Positions 12,440 through 24,320 of a DNA stretch of 64,000 bases are shown here, piece by piece. Position 1 is the first letter of the stretch. Each line of letters starts with the position of its first letter. The translations under genes and the position numbers were made by a program. The notes beneath the pieces are model-generated. The model did not search any database. It was not told where the DNA came from and worked only from the letters and a program-made list of their open reading frames with translations. This DNA comes from Anagrus nilaparvatae (taxonomy: Eukaryota; Arthropoda; Insecta; Hymenoptera; Mymaridae), in contig JAKSXM010000246.1 in the NCBI GenBank assembly GCA_022575985.1, positions 12,418,001 to 12,482,000 on the forward strand, given 5' to 3'.

Positions 12440-12980
12440 GATACTCTAATAGGCCTTCTGGTCTTAGGACTATAGGACTCAATATTATCAAATAAGGTAT
12501 TTTTTTGATAATATTCAATACAACGCTGCAATCTTGCAAATTATTACCAAAATACTTCTGGATTGTCTCATTTGTTTGGTGTAAGTAAATCACCTATTAA
12601 GCCCCGCAAACCGAAAATCCACGCGGAGAAATTATTTATGTTAAATTTCAATCTTCTTCGATTTCTTTTCATCGATACTGATATTAAAGGTAAGGAAGAC
12701 TGAAAATAAGGAGATTTTTACCATGTTTAATTGAAAAGTTAATATTAATTTATATAATACTTTAAGTAAAATTTATCATAATTATGATCAGAAACACAAC
12801 CTACATCAGAAATTTTACTTGAAGTATCGTATTTAACATAAATAATTTCTCCATCTAATTTTAGCCAAAAATTACCAATTTTTGAATTGCTGTCAAAATT
12901 AAACTTTTCGATGAATAAAGGTTATATGGATCTCAAAAATTTTTCATAACTTAATAACAAAGTTCTTTTTTTCTGTTGTT
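12440..12980. mobile_element. Half-remnant of the foldback family downstream of copy 1
   Basis: Matches one arm of the 1048-3346 element (for example 'CAAAATACTTCTGG' and 'AAATTACCAATTTTTGAATTGCTG'). Related pieces follow copy 2 (about 18560-19080) and copy 4 (about 61780-62350), so the remnant was probably part of the ancestral duplicated unit. Confidence 0.55.
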
Positions 12981-13004
12981 TGATCCGCCATCTCGGAAAA
13001 TTGG

Positions 13005-14760
13005 AAAATACGCTGGGGTTAAAAAATGAATAGTCGAAGAGGGAGAAAATTAGGGAAGTGACTAAGCGTCTACGGAGCTGAAGGGGAGATGAAGTTTTTG
13101 AAATATCTTAGAATACGTAGTTTAGGAATTTGATCATGTTGATTTAGGTGTTCTAGCTCATATCTGAATCAAAGAAAAGACCAAGTTTTTTTTTCGGATT
13201 TTGAAATGTTAATAAGAGTGCCACTGAAATAAAAGGTAGTTTTATTAATATAAAAGTCCTGTGTTTTATTGCCGAAAATTATGAATTTGGATTTCTCTTT
13301 ATTTATAAAAGAAAATTGTTTTGTGTAGCCCAGAAATCTATTTTTTTTTAATCGTTTTGAAGGAGAGAAATGCCTAGATTGTAGTCTTTCTTTGGGATTT
13401 GGATGTAAATTTGGAGATCATCAGCGAAAAGTAATCTTTTAGCATATGAAATTTGGGAGCCAATATCGATCATATAGATGAGAAATAGTAAGGAGCCTAT
13501 TACTGAGCCTTGGGGGACACCGCTTTTTACTGGTTCTGCCGAGGAGGGTTTATTTCCTACAATGAAAGATTGAGTTCTATTTGAGAGGTAACTAGTGAAT
13601 CAATGTACTATACATTTAGATAAATCAATGCTTGTTACTTTAGCCAATAGAAGTTCAAACTCTATCAAAAGCCTTTGAAAGGTCCAACATTAATAAGATG
13701 GTGAGGTTTCCATCATGATAACCTTTGCAGATATCGTCAACGAGGGTGGTCAATAACGCTTGAAAAATAAGGATAATAAGCCAGATTAGAAACAGTCGAG
13801 GATTTTATGTTGGGCTAGATATCGTAAAAGTTGATTATGTAAGATTTTCTCAAAAATTTTTGATAATATGGAAATTAGAGAAATGGGGCGATAATCACTT
13901 AGGGAGAGAAGATTTGGTGTTTTATTTACTGGTAAGACGTAGCTGTGCTTCCAGGCAGTCGGAAATTTGTTTAAAATAATTGATTTATTAACTAGGGAAA
14001 GAAAGATTTTAGATAATGCAGGAAGACAAAATTTTAATACTTCTAAGGAAATGTCATCCGGGCCTTTGGACTTAGTTGAAAATTGCTTGAAGGCCCAATT
14101 TAAATTATCTAAAGTGATTTTTGAGAATTTGAAAGAGGGGCGGTTTAAGTCTGTTGGAGGATTTATTCGATGAGGGGAGGGGGCGGTGTTTTGAGACATA
14201 AAGTAACTATTGTGCTCATTAGGGGAGAATCAGGGTGTTGAGATGGTTGTTGGGCTAGTGAGGCCTAAGTGTTATAGTTCATTCCAAATTATGGCTGGGG
14301 GATTAATTGTGGACAATTTATTTGAGAAAAAATTTATTTTTGCAGTTGAGATTTTTTCATTTAGAGAGTCTCTAAAATCTCGGTAGCCGTCGAGGCGAGA
14401 CTGAATGCGTTTACGTTTTCATTTACGATAGAGGTAGTCTAAGTGCCGAGATTCCTGTTGTAGTTCGGGGGTTAACCATGGGAGTGATTTTTTTGTGATT
14501 TATTGGTTTGAAGGGAGCTGTTGAGTCAAGAATGGGGGTAATATTTTTGGCAGAGGTGTCCCAGATGTTGTCAATGTCAAGACTTCTGAAGGCAAAAGAC
14601 CAGTCAAACTTGCGAAGGCGGATGGTAAATTCCTCTGTGTTGATGGATTTGATATTTCGAAAAGATAGGGTGGTTTAAGGGGAGTTAGGGGTGAAAATGT
14701 CTACGTTAGCGTGGGTGAGGTAATGATTGTTTATAAATAATTTTTTGTCAAACGAGAGAA
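13005..14760 (-). mobile_element. Non-LTR retrotransposon (LINE) reverse-transcriptase fragment, family A
   Basis: Minus-strand RT remnant with frameshifts. The longest open piece, 14199-13786, carries the fingers/palm block ending in the DYRPISL motif and ILSKIFEKI. Further along, the translated minus strand gives a SGVPQGSVIG-like motif near 13500-13550 and FADDLQIY near 13400-13440, the catalytic region. The 13005-13090 end and the 13660-13860 stretch match family-A copy 55300-58030. No intact ORF; clade not resolved. Confidence 0.8.
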
Positions 14761-14947
14761 TTTTTTCATTCTCAACGCTTCCAAATAGAAAAGGTTCATA
14801 TAGAAAATACACATGTTTTAATTGCATTTCTTTTTATTTTTTTTTTTTAGACTTATATTGAATGCTCCAGATTGTACGCCGATTTCAAAACCCGCCGACT
14901 TTCAGCAGCTGTAACTCCGCCATTTTGGAAAATTTTTATTCGAAAAT

Positions 14948-15163
14948 TTACAATTTTGTTCTATCATTTAATGGCAAATTGTTACCAGCTAAAAAATTTT
15001 TTCTTTTATCTTCTAACAAACCAAAATCAACATGACATTTTTGAAGATGAGTTTTCAAACTTTTAGTATTATGTCCAGTAATCTTAAATCCAATTTTAAA
15101 TTCAACTTTATTATTTTTACAACAGGTCAAACAAAATTCATATTTGATATTTTCAATATACAT
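14948..15163 (-). pseudogene. BED-type zinc-finger fragment (hAT transposase-like)
   Basis: The minus-strand 71-residue frame contains CLTC followed by a Leu/His region ending HLQKCH, the Cx2C...Hx4H pattern of BED fingers found at the N-terminus of hAT transposases. No transposase core follows. The same protein fragment occurs at 58063-58617 in the duplicated block. Confidence 0.55.
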
Positions 15164-15239
15164 AATTTTATAATAACTGGCATAAAAATTCTGCCTTTGG
15201 GAGAAGATATTTCTGGTAAAAATTTTTAAAAAATTTACA

Positions 15240-15390
15240 AGGCAAACGAGGCGAGGCGAGGCGAGAACGAGGTTTTGAAAATTTGAATCTCGGTCTCGCC
15301 TCGGTTTAACGAGGTCTTAAAATTTTCAATCTCGCCTCGTTCTCGCCTCGTATCGAACGAGGTTGCCTCGGTACCTCGTAACAGATCTAG
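15240..15390. repeat. CGAGG/CCTCG palindromic cluster
   Basis: Short GC-rich words GGCGAGG and CCTCG recur in both orientations about a dozen times in 150 bases of otherwise AT-rich DNA, next to a BED-finger frame. It resembles subterminal transposase-binding repeats of a hAT element. The partner copy (58475-58605) has fewer GGCGA units. Confidence 0.5.
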
Positions 15391-16132
15391 TTCCATGGCA
15401 TGGTGGGACTTAAAAAAAAATGTTGAACAAAAAATTTAATTTAATTTAAAATTTTTCTTTTAGTTTTATGATTAAAAGTAAAAAAATATCTGGTTGACAA
15501 CCAGAATTCAAGTAACGAAACCCGAATTTTTTTACAATGTAAAATATCGCTCACACAAGATTTAGATTAGTCTTCTGATGCATTACGTCTTAGCTATGAT
15601 AGAAAGAAACTCTTTGGTTTTACATTTTGAGCCTACAAAATGAAGTAGGAGTAGCCTTTAACTGTTTCGAATTTACACCTTTGGAGAGGGCCAGGTACTT
15701 GTGAGACCAAGACCGCCTGGTCAGAAAGCCTAAAAATTAGTAAAAATATCAAAATTACTAAAACTAACTTTAAATGTAATATTTACTAGTTCTAGTTATT
15801 ATAATTACCCATTAAAGCGATAATGCTTAAAAGAGTAAAAATTGTTCGATAAAATAGGCTAAATTCTCATTGATGTCACTTCAAAGCGTAATTTCTACTC
15901 TATGTTTATTTGCAGTATACCGTAATAAGAAAAAAATAATATGTAATATATTAAACAGTCTGCAAATATTTTTTATTTATTACATATTAATTAGTCATTA
16001 TATCATTATCAGACTACATATAAATTTAAATTTAATAAATTTTTATCGCAACATCATTCTTCTATAGAATTCATTTAATTTATTCAATATTTATTTTTTA
16101 AAAGACTGGCCTAATTTTTATCAATTATTTAG

Positions 16133-16170
16133 TATATAAACCCTCAGTTAGACACGAAATTCATATCAGT
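16133..16170 (+). promoter_or_regulatory. Core promoter of secreted-protein gene copy 2
   Basis: TATATAAA at 16133-16140 and TCAGT at 16166-16170, at the same spacing and context as copy 1. Confidence 0.75.
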
Positions 16171-16225
16171 TCAAATAACTTTTACTTTTTGTTAATTTGA
16201 AAGTAATTTATTATTTAAAATAATC

Positions 16226-18063
16226 ATGAAGCTTTTAAGTTGTTTCATCTTTGCGGTTGCATTATGGAGTAGCGTAAGAATATTAACTTAATAATTATTT
16301 TATTATAAAAATAAATTCAACATTTTTTTTATTCTCAATTTTTTTTTTCCATTGAATTAAAAATATTTTTTTAATTACTTGTATTACAATAAAAAAACTG
16401 AATTAAACTGAATATATTCTTAACTAAAATAAAAAATTTTTTACTTCTGTCTGAATTTGTTTAATTCTGCGTGTGGAATTGATTTTTCTAATAAAAATTT
16501 TTCAAGTCTAAACTTTAAATAGCAATTCTGATTTTAAACATTGTTTTCTTTTTTATAAAATAGTATGCTAAGGCTGAGGATGACCAACCGTTGGTATTTG
16601 TAATTTTGGATAAAGCTGAAGTAACTTTTCGCAAAACCCTGGACCCAGTAAGAAGTTCATTACGCCATTATTACTTCAATCTTCAAACCAGGGGATCAAA
16701 AATAGAATCTGATATTCGTGAATATACACAAAAGGTTTTAGATATTGTAAGTTTTATTTTATAATTTAATTTTTTGTTTTTAAAATATTACTTTAATTTT
16801 TTAATAAAAACCAAGGTGAAACCCCTCGTATGGAACTTCAAAATATAAGTTCAAAAATTTTTTTTAACTTAGTGACCAGTACTTGTGTTACGAGTTTTAA
16901 TTATAATTTTTTTTGAATATTAACGTATTAACTATACAAAATGCTTACTACGAAAATTTGACTTTTTCAATAAAGGTGAATTTTATTAAATTTGTTAATA
17001 TTTTAATTAAAAACAAAAAAAGGTTTTTAAAATAAATTTGAGGAACCACGGAGGGCAATTTCCGCCATGTAATTAAACCCCTCGTATGGAACTTTAAAAT
17101 ATAAGTTCAGAAAATTTTGTATTTTTTAATATTAACATAGTATTAACTATGCAATATTTAAATTAAAAACAAAAAAAGTTTTTGTAAATAAATTTGATAA
17201 GATCAATTTTCGCCTTCTAATTTCTAAAGCTCTAATTTTAAATCATGTTAAAAATAAAGAATTTTAGATAAAATATTATATTTTATAGATTGGAAAACCA
17301 TACGAAGAAAGCACAAAAAAAGCTGAAATCTTAGGTGTTGACATAAGCAAATGTTTTATAGAAGGAGAACATTTAAAAAAGGTGGTTTTAGATTTGCAAA
17401 CCAATGCCTTTGAATGTATCCACCGAAACGTTAACGAAACGAATGTTCACGTTAATGATTTGGACAAATTATATTTCGAAGGTTTTGAAAGAATGCATAA
17501 CTTAAAAGAAGAAGCAAAGAAATGTTCTAATAATTCCTCAACCTATTTGGGAAGTGCTTATTGTTTAACAAAAGTAAGTACCAATGTTTTTCTCTATTCT
17601 TGAGGGCTGTGTTTTAAAAATTTTAATGGTTTTTTAAATAATTTATTAAAATAGGGAAACTACCAGCTATTATTTATATTATTTTTTGGAAACTTAAAAA
17701 AATGTAACTTGTGATGATCGAAAGTTTTTTTTTTTAAATTTATGGTTTTGCAAAAGTTTAAAAAAATAGACCTAGAAACATCCCAGAATTACTATTAAAA
17801 AATTACTGACTTTGCATTCAAAAATATTTTTTATTTTTCAGTTATCTGGGAGGGCTACTTATCTTTCTGGAGAAATTGCAGCTAGAGCAACACTACTCAG
17901 CGCATACATAACTAAGCAAGTGCTTTTACTTCCTGTAGATTTGAGTGTTTGCAATACTGTTTCTGACGTGAAAGCTCTTTTGAAAGAAGCTCAAACTGTT
18001 TCTCATGTAGCAGACGAATGTATTACTTCACTTTTAAGTGATAAGCCCAGCACTAAAAATTAA
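16226..18063 (+). CDS. Small secreted six-cysteine protein, copy 2 (4 exons, 245 aa)
   Basis: Exons are 16226-16273, 16564-16746, 17289-17573 and 17842-18063, all introns phase 0. Signal exon MKLLSCFIFAVALWSS. All six cysteines and the NET sequon of copy 1 are kept. Exon 2 has about 11 amino-acid changes from copy 1 in 61 residues. The last exon stops 22 codons early relative to copy 1 (AAT TAA where copy 1 reads AAC CCA), after the last cysteine, so the core should fold and this is probably a functional shorter form. Intron 2 is unusually long (542 nt) because it contains two versions of the same intron segment. Poly(A) signal at 18361. Confidence 0.85.
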
Positions 18064-19107
18064 GATTTACTTCCTTATGCATTTGATGTAAATTCACATA
18101 TATTGGATAATTAATACATTTTCACCAGACAGAATTAAGAGTCTTTAATTATTACAAAAAATTTAAGCTCAATATTTGAGGATATTAAGTTATTAATGAT
18201 ATGCGTTTCAATGCAGTAGTTCCTAGAACGTATGAAAAATAAATTCTGTACATTCTTTCTCTCTTTCTACGAAATTTGAAACTAAATTAATCAGAATTTA
18301 TATTTTACATTTTGTTTATCTTTAGTCATTTAATTAATACATTCTTTTACTCTAATGTACAATAAATAAAATATTAATAAAATAAATAATTTAGTATTTT
18401 TATTTTAATTTCATAAAAAGATGTTTATAACATTGCTAGAAATGAAGTAGATGTCGAATATAAAATTTACTTAGCGTTTCTAGTAAATGTTATTGAAACT
18501 TACATAGGAGAGACTGCTATCTTTTAACCAAATTATTTAATGTGGTTATGGATCAATTTGTTATTTTGTAAAAAAACCCCTGATACCAATAGATCATTTG
18601 GTATTAGGAGGGTAGGATTTAATATTACCAAAAAGGGCATTTTTTTTGATAATTTGATCTTCTTGGATTACTTTTTACGACAGTGACATTATAGGTAAGA
18701 AAGACAAGAAAGAGATTTTTACCATGTTTAATTAAAAAGTTAATATGATTTTAAACAATACTTAAATAAAATTTATCATAATCAATATCAGAGCACCACT
18801 TGCAGCAAAATTATTACCTCAAGTATCGTATTGAACTAATTTCTCCGTGCATTTTTAGCCCAAAATGACCATTTTTAAAATTGCTGTAAAAATTAAACTT
18901 TTCGATGAAAAAAGTCTTTACTTGACTCTTTTATGACTTGTTTGCCATTTATGATAATATAAAACCAGATTCCCAATTTTAGGTTTTTTTGAAAAAAGTA
19001 AATTTTTATCATTGTTTTGAAAAAGTGATATCTTAGAAACTGTTTACTTTTTTCAAGTCTAAAATTAGGCTGCTAGAAAAACTCTTTTTACTTGCGACAC
19101 ATTAAAG

Positions 19108-19341
19108 ATCTTTGTAAGAAAAGGAGCTACGGTTGGCAGGGCTTTCCCAACAATGCTATATGAGGAATTCTATCATCACCTCTAGCATGCGAGCGATAAT
19201 GAGCAACAACTAATATTACGTCATTCTGAACAACTTTCATGAATGTAAAACCACCTGAAAGGACGTTGATGTTTATGGAATCATCAGGATTTTCATTTGG
19301 GGAAATTGAAGTTTTAGAGAAATGAGTATTAAGCTCTTCAA
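19108..19341 (-). mobile_element. LINE RT N-terminal fragment (truncated)
   Basis: Diverged, shorter copy of the minus-strand frame at 62415-62888, cut at 19341 where the 140-bp tandem repeat begins. Carries the same region upstream of the RT core (ISPNENPDDS-like). Broken. Confidence 0.6.
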
Positions 19342-19960
19342 ATTATATTTGAAACCAGCAACGTAAAAAACCCCCCGATAAAGTTTTTCAAGTAAAAAAA
19401 AAGCCTTTTATGAAAATTGATTTTTCAACCCTTTTCACCCTATTTTTCTACCCCTAGATGAAGTTTTATGATTTTTTCATTGTTATATTTGAAACCAGCA
19501 ACGTCAAAAACCCCCCGATGAAGTTTTTCAAGTAGAAATAAAGCCTTTTATGAAAATTAATTTTTCACCCCTTTTCACCCTAATTTTTTACCTCTAGATA
19601 AAGTTTTATGATTTTTTATGGTCATATTAGGAATCTGCAACGTCAAAAACCCCCTGTTACAGTTTTCCAACCAAAAATAAAGCCTTTTATGAAAATAGAT
19701 TTTTCACACCTTTTTACTCCTTTTCACCCCAATTTTCCACCCCTAGATGAAGTTTAATAATTTTTTAATCCTCAAATTTGAAACCAGCAACGTCGAAAAC
19801 CCCCCCGGTACAGTTTTTCAAGTAAAAATATAGTCTTTTACAAAAATTGATTTTTCACCCCTTTCCACCCTCATTTTCCACCCCTAGATGAAATTTTATG
19901 ATTTTTTTGAGTTGATATTTGAAATCAGCAACCTAAAAAACCCCCAGATATAAATATAGA
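19342..19960. repeat. 140-bp tandem repeat, about 4.5 copies
   Basis: Units start near 19351, 19491, 19631, 19780 and 19921 with 'GAAACCAGCAACGT' followed by a C-run and a pyrimidine-rich 'CACCCCTTTTCACCC' stretch. Related single or double units are at 39110-39340 and 55080-55290. Non-coding. Confidence 0.8.
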
Positions 19961-20269
19961 GCTTAAGATAATAATAAGTTTCGGAATTATATTAAAGTGG
20001 CTCGTTTTGGCCGCGCCGGCGGTAATTGGATAATTTAAATATTAAAAAAAAAAACAATTGTGTTATGTAACGCCACTTAATGGCCTGTGAACTATCAAGT
20101 CACATGAGAGTAACGGTAAACAGATTTTTTTACCCGAAGGGACATAATATAAACAAAATATAAAGATTAAATTTCTAACGTACATTTTTTAACGATTATT
20201 TTTAACATGAAAGCTATTACTCGTTATTAAATGTATTAACATTTTTTTCATTTTTTTTTCAAAAATCTG

Positions 20270-20660
20270 TTTATTAAAAAAGCTTCAGGTACTTTTTTTT
20301 TTTAATTGGATGTAATACCTCATTTTTCCACGAAAGTACTTATATTTGAAAGTATGGTTTTTACTCTATATCTCGAATCTGATACTTAATTTTTTGAAAA
20401 TTTTGGGAAAAAAATTTTTTTCACGAAAAAATACAAAAAACACCAAATTTTTTTTTCTTTTTGAACATAGTTCCTAATTTCTTTCTATGAAAGTACTAGT
20501 TTTAAAAAGTTCATTTATAGTAATTTTTTGGATCTGATACCGAATATTTTCAAAATTTTTTTTTCAAAATTAAAAAAACTGTAATATTTTTTATATATTT
20601 TTTTTTGGGTGTAATAGCTCATTTAATTCCATGAAAGTACTAAAAACTAAAATATTGTAA
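20270..20660. repeat. Degenerate tandem repeat, about 165-bp period
   Basis: Three diverged units share 'AAAGTACT' after a 'GTAATA..TCATTT' stretch and a 'TCTGATAC' word. Very AT-rich, non-coding. Confidence 0.45.
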
Positions 20661-21768
20661 CCGGTGATATTTCACTATTATGTAATTAAGAGAGAAATGT
20701 ATGTATGATTGCATGGTTGTAATCAGTGATATCAGTGGCATATTGATTTATTTTTTTTGTGCCCCTTCAGAGAAGGGGCTTTTTTCGTAGGACGAGGAGA
20801 ATGCTTTTACGCATGCCATACACCGCGTGCTGTATGGTTATCTGGGACTCAACCTCAAATTTATGGTTGCCCAGATACTCAGTATAATTGAGGAGGAATT
20901 ACAATACCCTCTAAACTTCCCACCCTCCTGCATTTATGACAATATCATAGAATTCGGACCGGGACTCCCTGTTTAGGTATTACTACGGTCGACCTGAAAA
21001 AAAGGCATATTGATGTATTAAGCTCATTGTTTGCGGAACCTTAGTGCCAGCTAGTTGGCAGCGTATTTTAAATTTTTTTCTCTTTTTAATTAGGTAAATA
21101 GTATTTTTAAAATGCCCTTTTGAAGAACAAATGTCTTCTATTTTATTCATGGTATTTTCTTAACATCTTTTTTATGCTCTCCAACACTGACACCCAATGT
21201 TCTAGAAGTTTGACCTATATACTTATGATCACTTCTAATACTATTTTTTTAAATATTTTCGTTGGGAAATAATTTTAATCCATTTCTTGGCATTATTTTT
21301 AGTTAAAAATCGATGTTAAATTATGGAACAAAAATTAAATTATTAAATTTGTTTTTATTCTAAGGCATGTGTTATTAATTGGTTAACATCTTTAAGTTAG
21401 AATTAACTTTCGTGTGATTAATTTTCCAAAAATTTACCCTTTATTTCTATCTATATCTATTTTTTTTCACGCTTATTAACTTATCTTGACTATATTTATA
21501 AAAGTAAATTATTCTTATTTATATAACTTGGAAATTATTATATATATTTTATTAATCATGTTGTTGTATGCTACTAGATTAGAAATAGAATTTAATTAAA
21601 ATTTTAAAAATAAGTAGGTCTTTTTTAATGTTTTCATCATTAGGTACATATTAAAAACCAAGGTTAGCTTTTATTTTTTTAACTTTTTTTATGTTATTAA
21701 TTACCTAAATTAAAATATAATTCTTATTTAATTTTATAATATTTAAAAATTAATAAAATTTCTAATAA
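20661..21768. other. Spacer with a GC-richer patch at 20757-21070
   Basis: The patch contains a GCCCCTTC/GAAGGGGC hairpin and non-repetitive, moderately GC-rich sequence with no open frame. It could be part of an unrecognised retroelement. The rest is AT-rich spacer. Confidence 0.35.
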
Positions 21769-21831
21769 ATTATCACAGATTGGACTATTTTAAAAAACAA
21801 ATTATCATAGATTGGACTATTTTAAAAAAAC
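21769..21831. repeat. Short direct repeat
   Basis: Two consecutive copies of about 30 bases ('GATTGGACTATTTTAAAAAA' with flanks), just upstream of a truncated LINE. Possibly trace of a local duplication. Confidence 0.6.
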
Positions 21832-21894
21832 ACAAAAATGTAAATGATATGCTAATATTCTTTTATTTCATTATCAATCCTATAATACAAGAAT

Positions 21895-24016
21895 ATGTTC
21901 CTTTACAATCATGCTAAAAATAATTTTTATCTACACTGGTATTCCACACTGGATCTTCGCGATACAATAAGAAATAAAAATCATTCCCATTACCAATGGA
22001 TAGTTAATAGTGACCCAGAGGAATATAAAAACTTTAAGACGTTAAAGCCTTCATCTAAAAAATTAATAAAATCATGCTTTAAATCTCACATAAATAAAAT
22101 TGAGAATAATTATTGCTCAGATCCCTCTGCACTATTTTCTTTTCTTAAAAATACCGACCATTTAAATTCGAAACCTAATGAGATGAGTCTTGGTAATTTA
22201 AAATCTAAAACCATATAGAAGATTCTGTTAACTTATTTGCTATATATTTTTCTTCTGCATACGAAAATAATACATCAACATTGACTACCAACTTGAATAA
22301 TAATCCCTCTCCGCCACTCACAATAAACAATAATGACATAGTTAAGTCTGTCAAACTACTTTATGATAGCGGTGGACTAGGTCCTAATGGAATACCCAAC
22401 ATATTTAAAAAAAAATGTGTCCACTCTTTACTTGAACCATTATCTCTTAAAATTAATTTATCATTCTCTACTCAGGTATTTTCTGATATCTGGAATCAAT
22501 CATTCATCACTCCTGTATTTAAAAAGGGTAATAAAAATAATGTTGGTAATTATTATCCAGTTTCTATAATCTGTACCCTTCCTAAAATTTTAGAAAGTAT
22601 TTTTTATCAAATCCTTTATGATAAAGTTATTGATTAAATTACTCAATATAAGCATGGTTTTGTCAAATATCTTTCTGTTGTTACTAACTTGTCTGTATTT
22701 TCTAATTTTGTTTTAAACTCTATTGAGTCCAAGCATCAAGTTGATGTAATCTATACAGGCTTTTTTAAGGCCTTTGACAAAATATCACATGAAATACTTA
22801 TACGCAAATTAAATGATTTTCGACTACCGGATAGCTGGATCTTTTGGATCGCATCCAATGTACGTGATCGTGCCTAAAAAGTACGCATTAATAATCATTT
22901 AACTGAATCATTTCTAAATACTTCCGGAAAATTTGTCCCTCAAGGAAACAAACTTGGTCCACTACTTTTTCTTATTTAAATTAATGAACTTCCAGCTGAA
23001 ATACCTAATTCGCTGTCTCTTTTATATGTTGATGATTGTAAATTGGTTAAGGAGATTACTTCAGTGTCAGACGCCCTAAAACTTCAAAATGATCTCTTAA
23101 ACATTGAAAAATGGAGTGTGAATAATTGCATTCCTTTAAACATAGAAAAATGTAAACTTGTTCGAATTTGCAGATCTAGAAATCCTGTTATTTTTAATTA
23201 TTTTCTCCACAACACTCATATTGATGGTGTAAGTTCACTTAAAGATTTTGAAGTTATATTTAATGTTACATTTAATTTTGATGATCATATTAACTATGCA
23301 GTATCAAAAGCTAAAAAATCTTTAGGCTGGCTGAAAAGGAGAACTAGTAAATTCAGAAACATACGTACTTTAACTATTCTTTATAATTCTTATGTTTTTC
23401 CACATCTATCGTAATCTTTTACTGGTCTCCTTAGACATTCAAGTTGTCGATTAAAATAGAACAAGTAGAGCATCTTTTTATTAAATATTTGTGTAAAAAA
23501 TCTAAAATGTCGATGGATTATTTCAATCATGATTATCACAGACCCTCGGTGCGTTTTAATATTCATACTATTAAATCATATCATAGGGTTCAAGATATGG
23601 TGTTTACTCACAAGATATTCTCTTTTCATTTCGCTAATCTAGACGCTTGGTTGAACACCTTTTTCGCAATTACTATATTTACTTCTCTTATATTAACTGC
23701 TGTAAAAGACTTTGGAATACTATTCCCATCAATATCCAATCAATTACTAATCCTTATACTTTTAAACTTAAAATCAAATCTTTATTTCTAAAATATTATG
23801 GTTAGTTAACTTTGTTACTCTCATTTCGCAAAATTATTTGTTATCTATTGTAATTGGAAATTTTTTTAAATTATTATCTAGTTAAAATAATTTAATTAAT
23901 TATTAAAATAATGTATTTTTATATTCTAAAAAAATTGATCTTTATATTTTGTTATTTATGTATTGGCCTATAGAGGCTTTAAATGTATTAATTAAATAAA
24001 TAAATAAATAAATTAT
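21895..24016 (+). mobile_element. Decayed LINE, family B (reverse transcriptase)
   Basis: Plus-strand RT pseudogene in at least five open pieces split by stops (22216, 22635, 22875, about 22978 and 23412). Order: linker before RT (21895-22218), fingers with a GPNGIP motif and ITPVFKKGN (22281-22637), palm with a degraded D-x2-KAFD block (22689-22877), LLYVDDCKL catalytic motif near 23020, thumb and C-terminal region (23043-23791). It ends in a TAAA tandem tail (about 23993-24016), a typical LINE 3' end. 5'-truncated; CR1/Jockey-like by motif layout. Confidence 0.85.
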
Positions 24017-24316
24017 ATTCAGGTTATAATTTCATAGGCATAATCAAACATTATTGTAAGCAACACTGAAAATCTTTTTGGTTTTTTGATTACTTAGATA
24101 GTGGGTCAAAGTTCCAAATCTTTAGCTTGCTTCATCCCGATTTTTCGGGGCATATAGCTTCAAATTTGAGAATTCTGTAACACGAAAGTTAGGTTCACGA
24201 AATTTTTTGAATTTGAGGTTATAAAAAAAGTAAAAAACAAAACAACCAATTACTTAAGGGAAATTGCCAATTATTTTGGAGCTCTCCTCCCAGATATTCG
24301 GCTTCATGTTTGACAT
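24017..24316. other. Spacer flanking the Gypsy insertion
   Basis: AT-rich, no gene seen. The last four bases before the LTR (24317-24320, ATAG) are the target site. Confidence 0.6.
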
Positions 24317-24320
24317 ATAG

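Larger units (their letters stand above)
14968..19341 (+). repeat. Segmental duplication, unit 1 (partner 58192-62627)
   Basis: From 14968 to about 18740 the sequence matches 58192-61960 almost base for base; I counted roughly a dozen substitutions plus a change in GGCGA repeat number. From about 18740 to 19341 identity falls to about 90%, and a roughly 60-base segment is missing relative to the partner. It includes the BED fragment, gene copy 2 and a LINE piece. Confidence 0.9.

Noticed and set aside
15870..16067. 65-aa frame identical at 59091-59288
   Set aside because: Identity is explained by the segmental duplication; the frame is Ile/Leu-rich, lies upstream of the promoter and is absent from copies 1 and 3.
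20757..20795. GCCCCTTC..GAAGGGGC-T6 as a bacterial-type terminator
   Set aside because: The surrounding DNA is eukaryotic with spliced genes, so a rho-independent terminator makes no sense here. It is only a hairpin.
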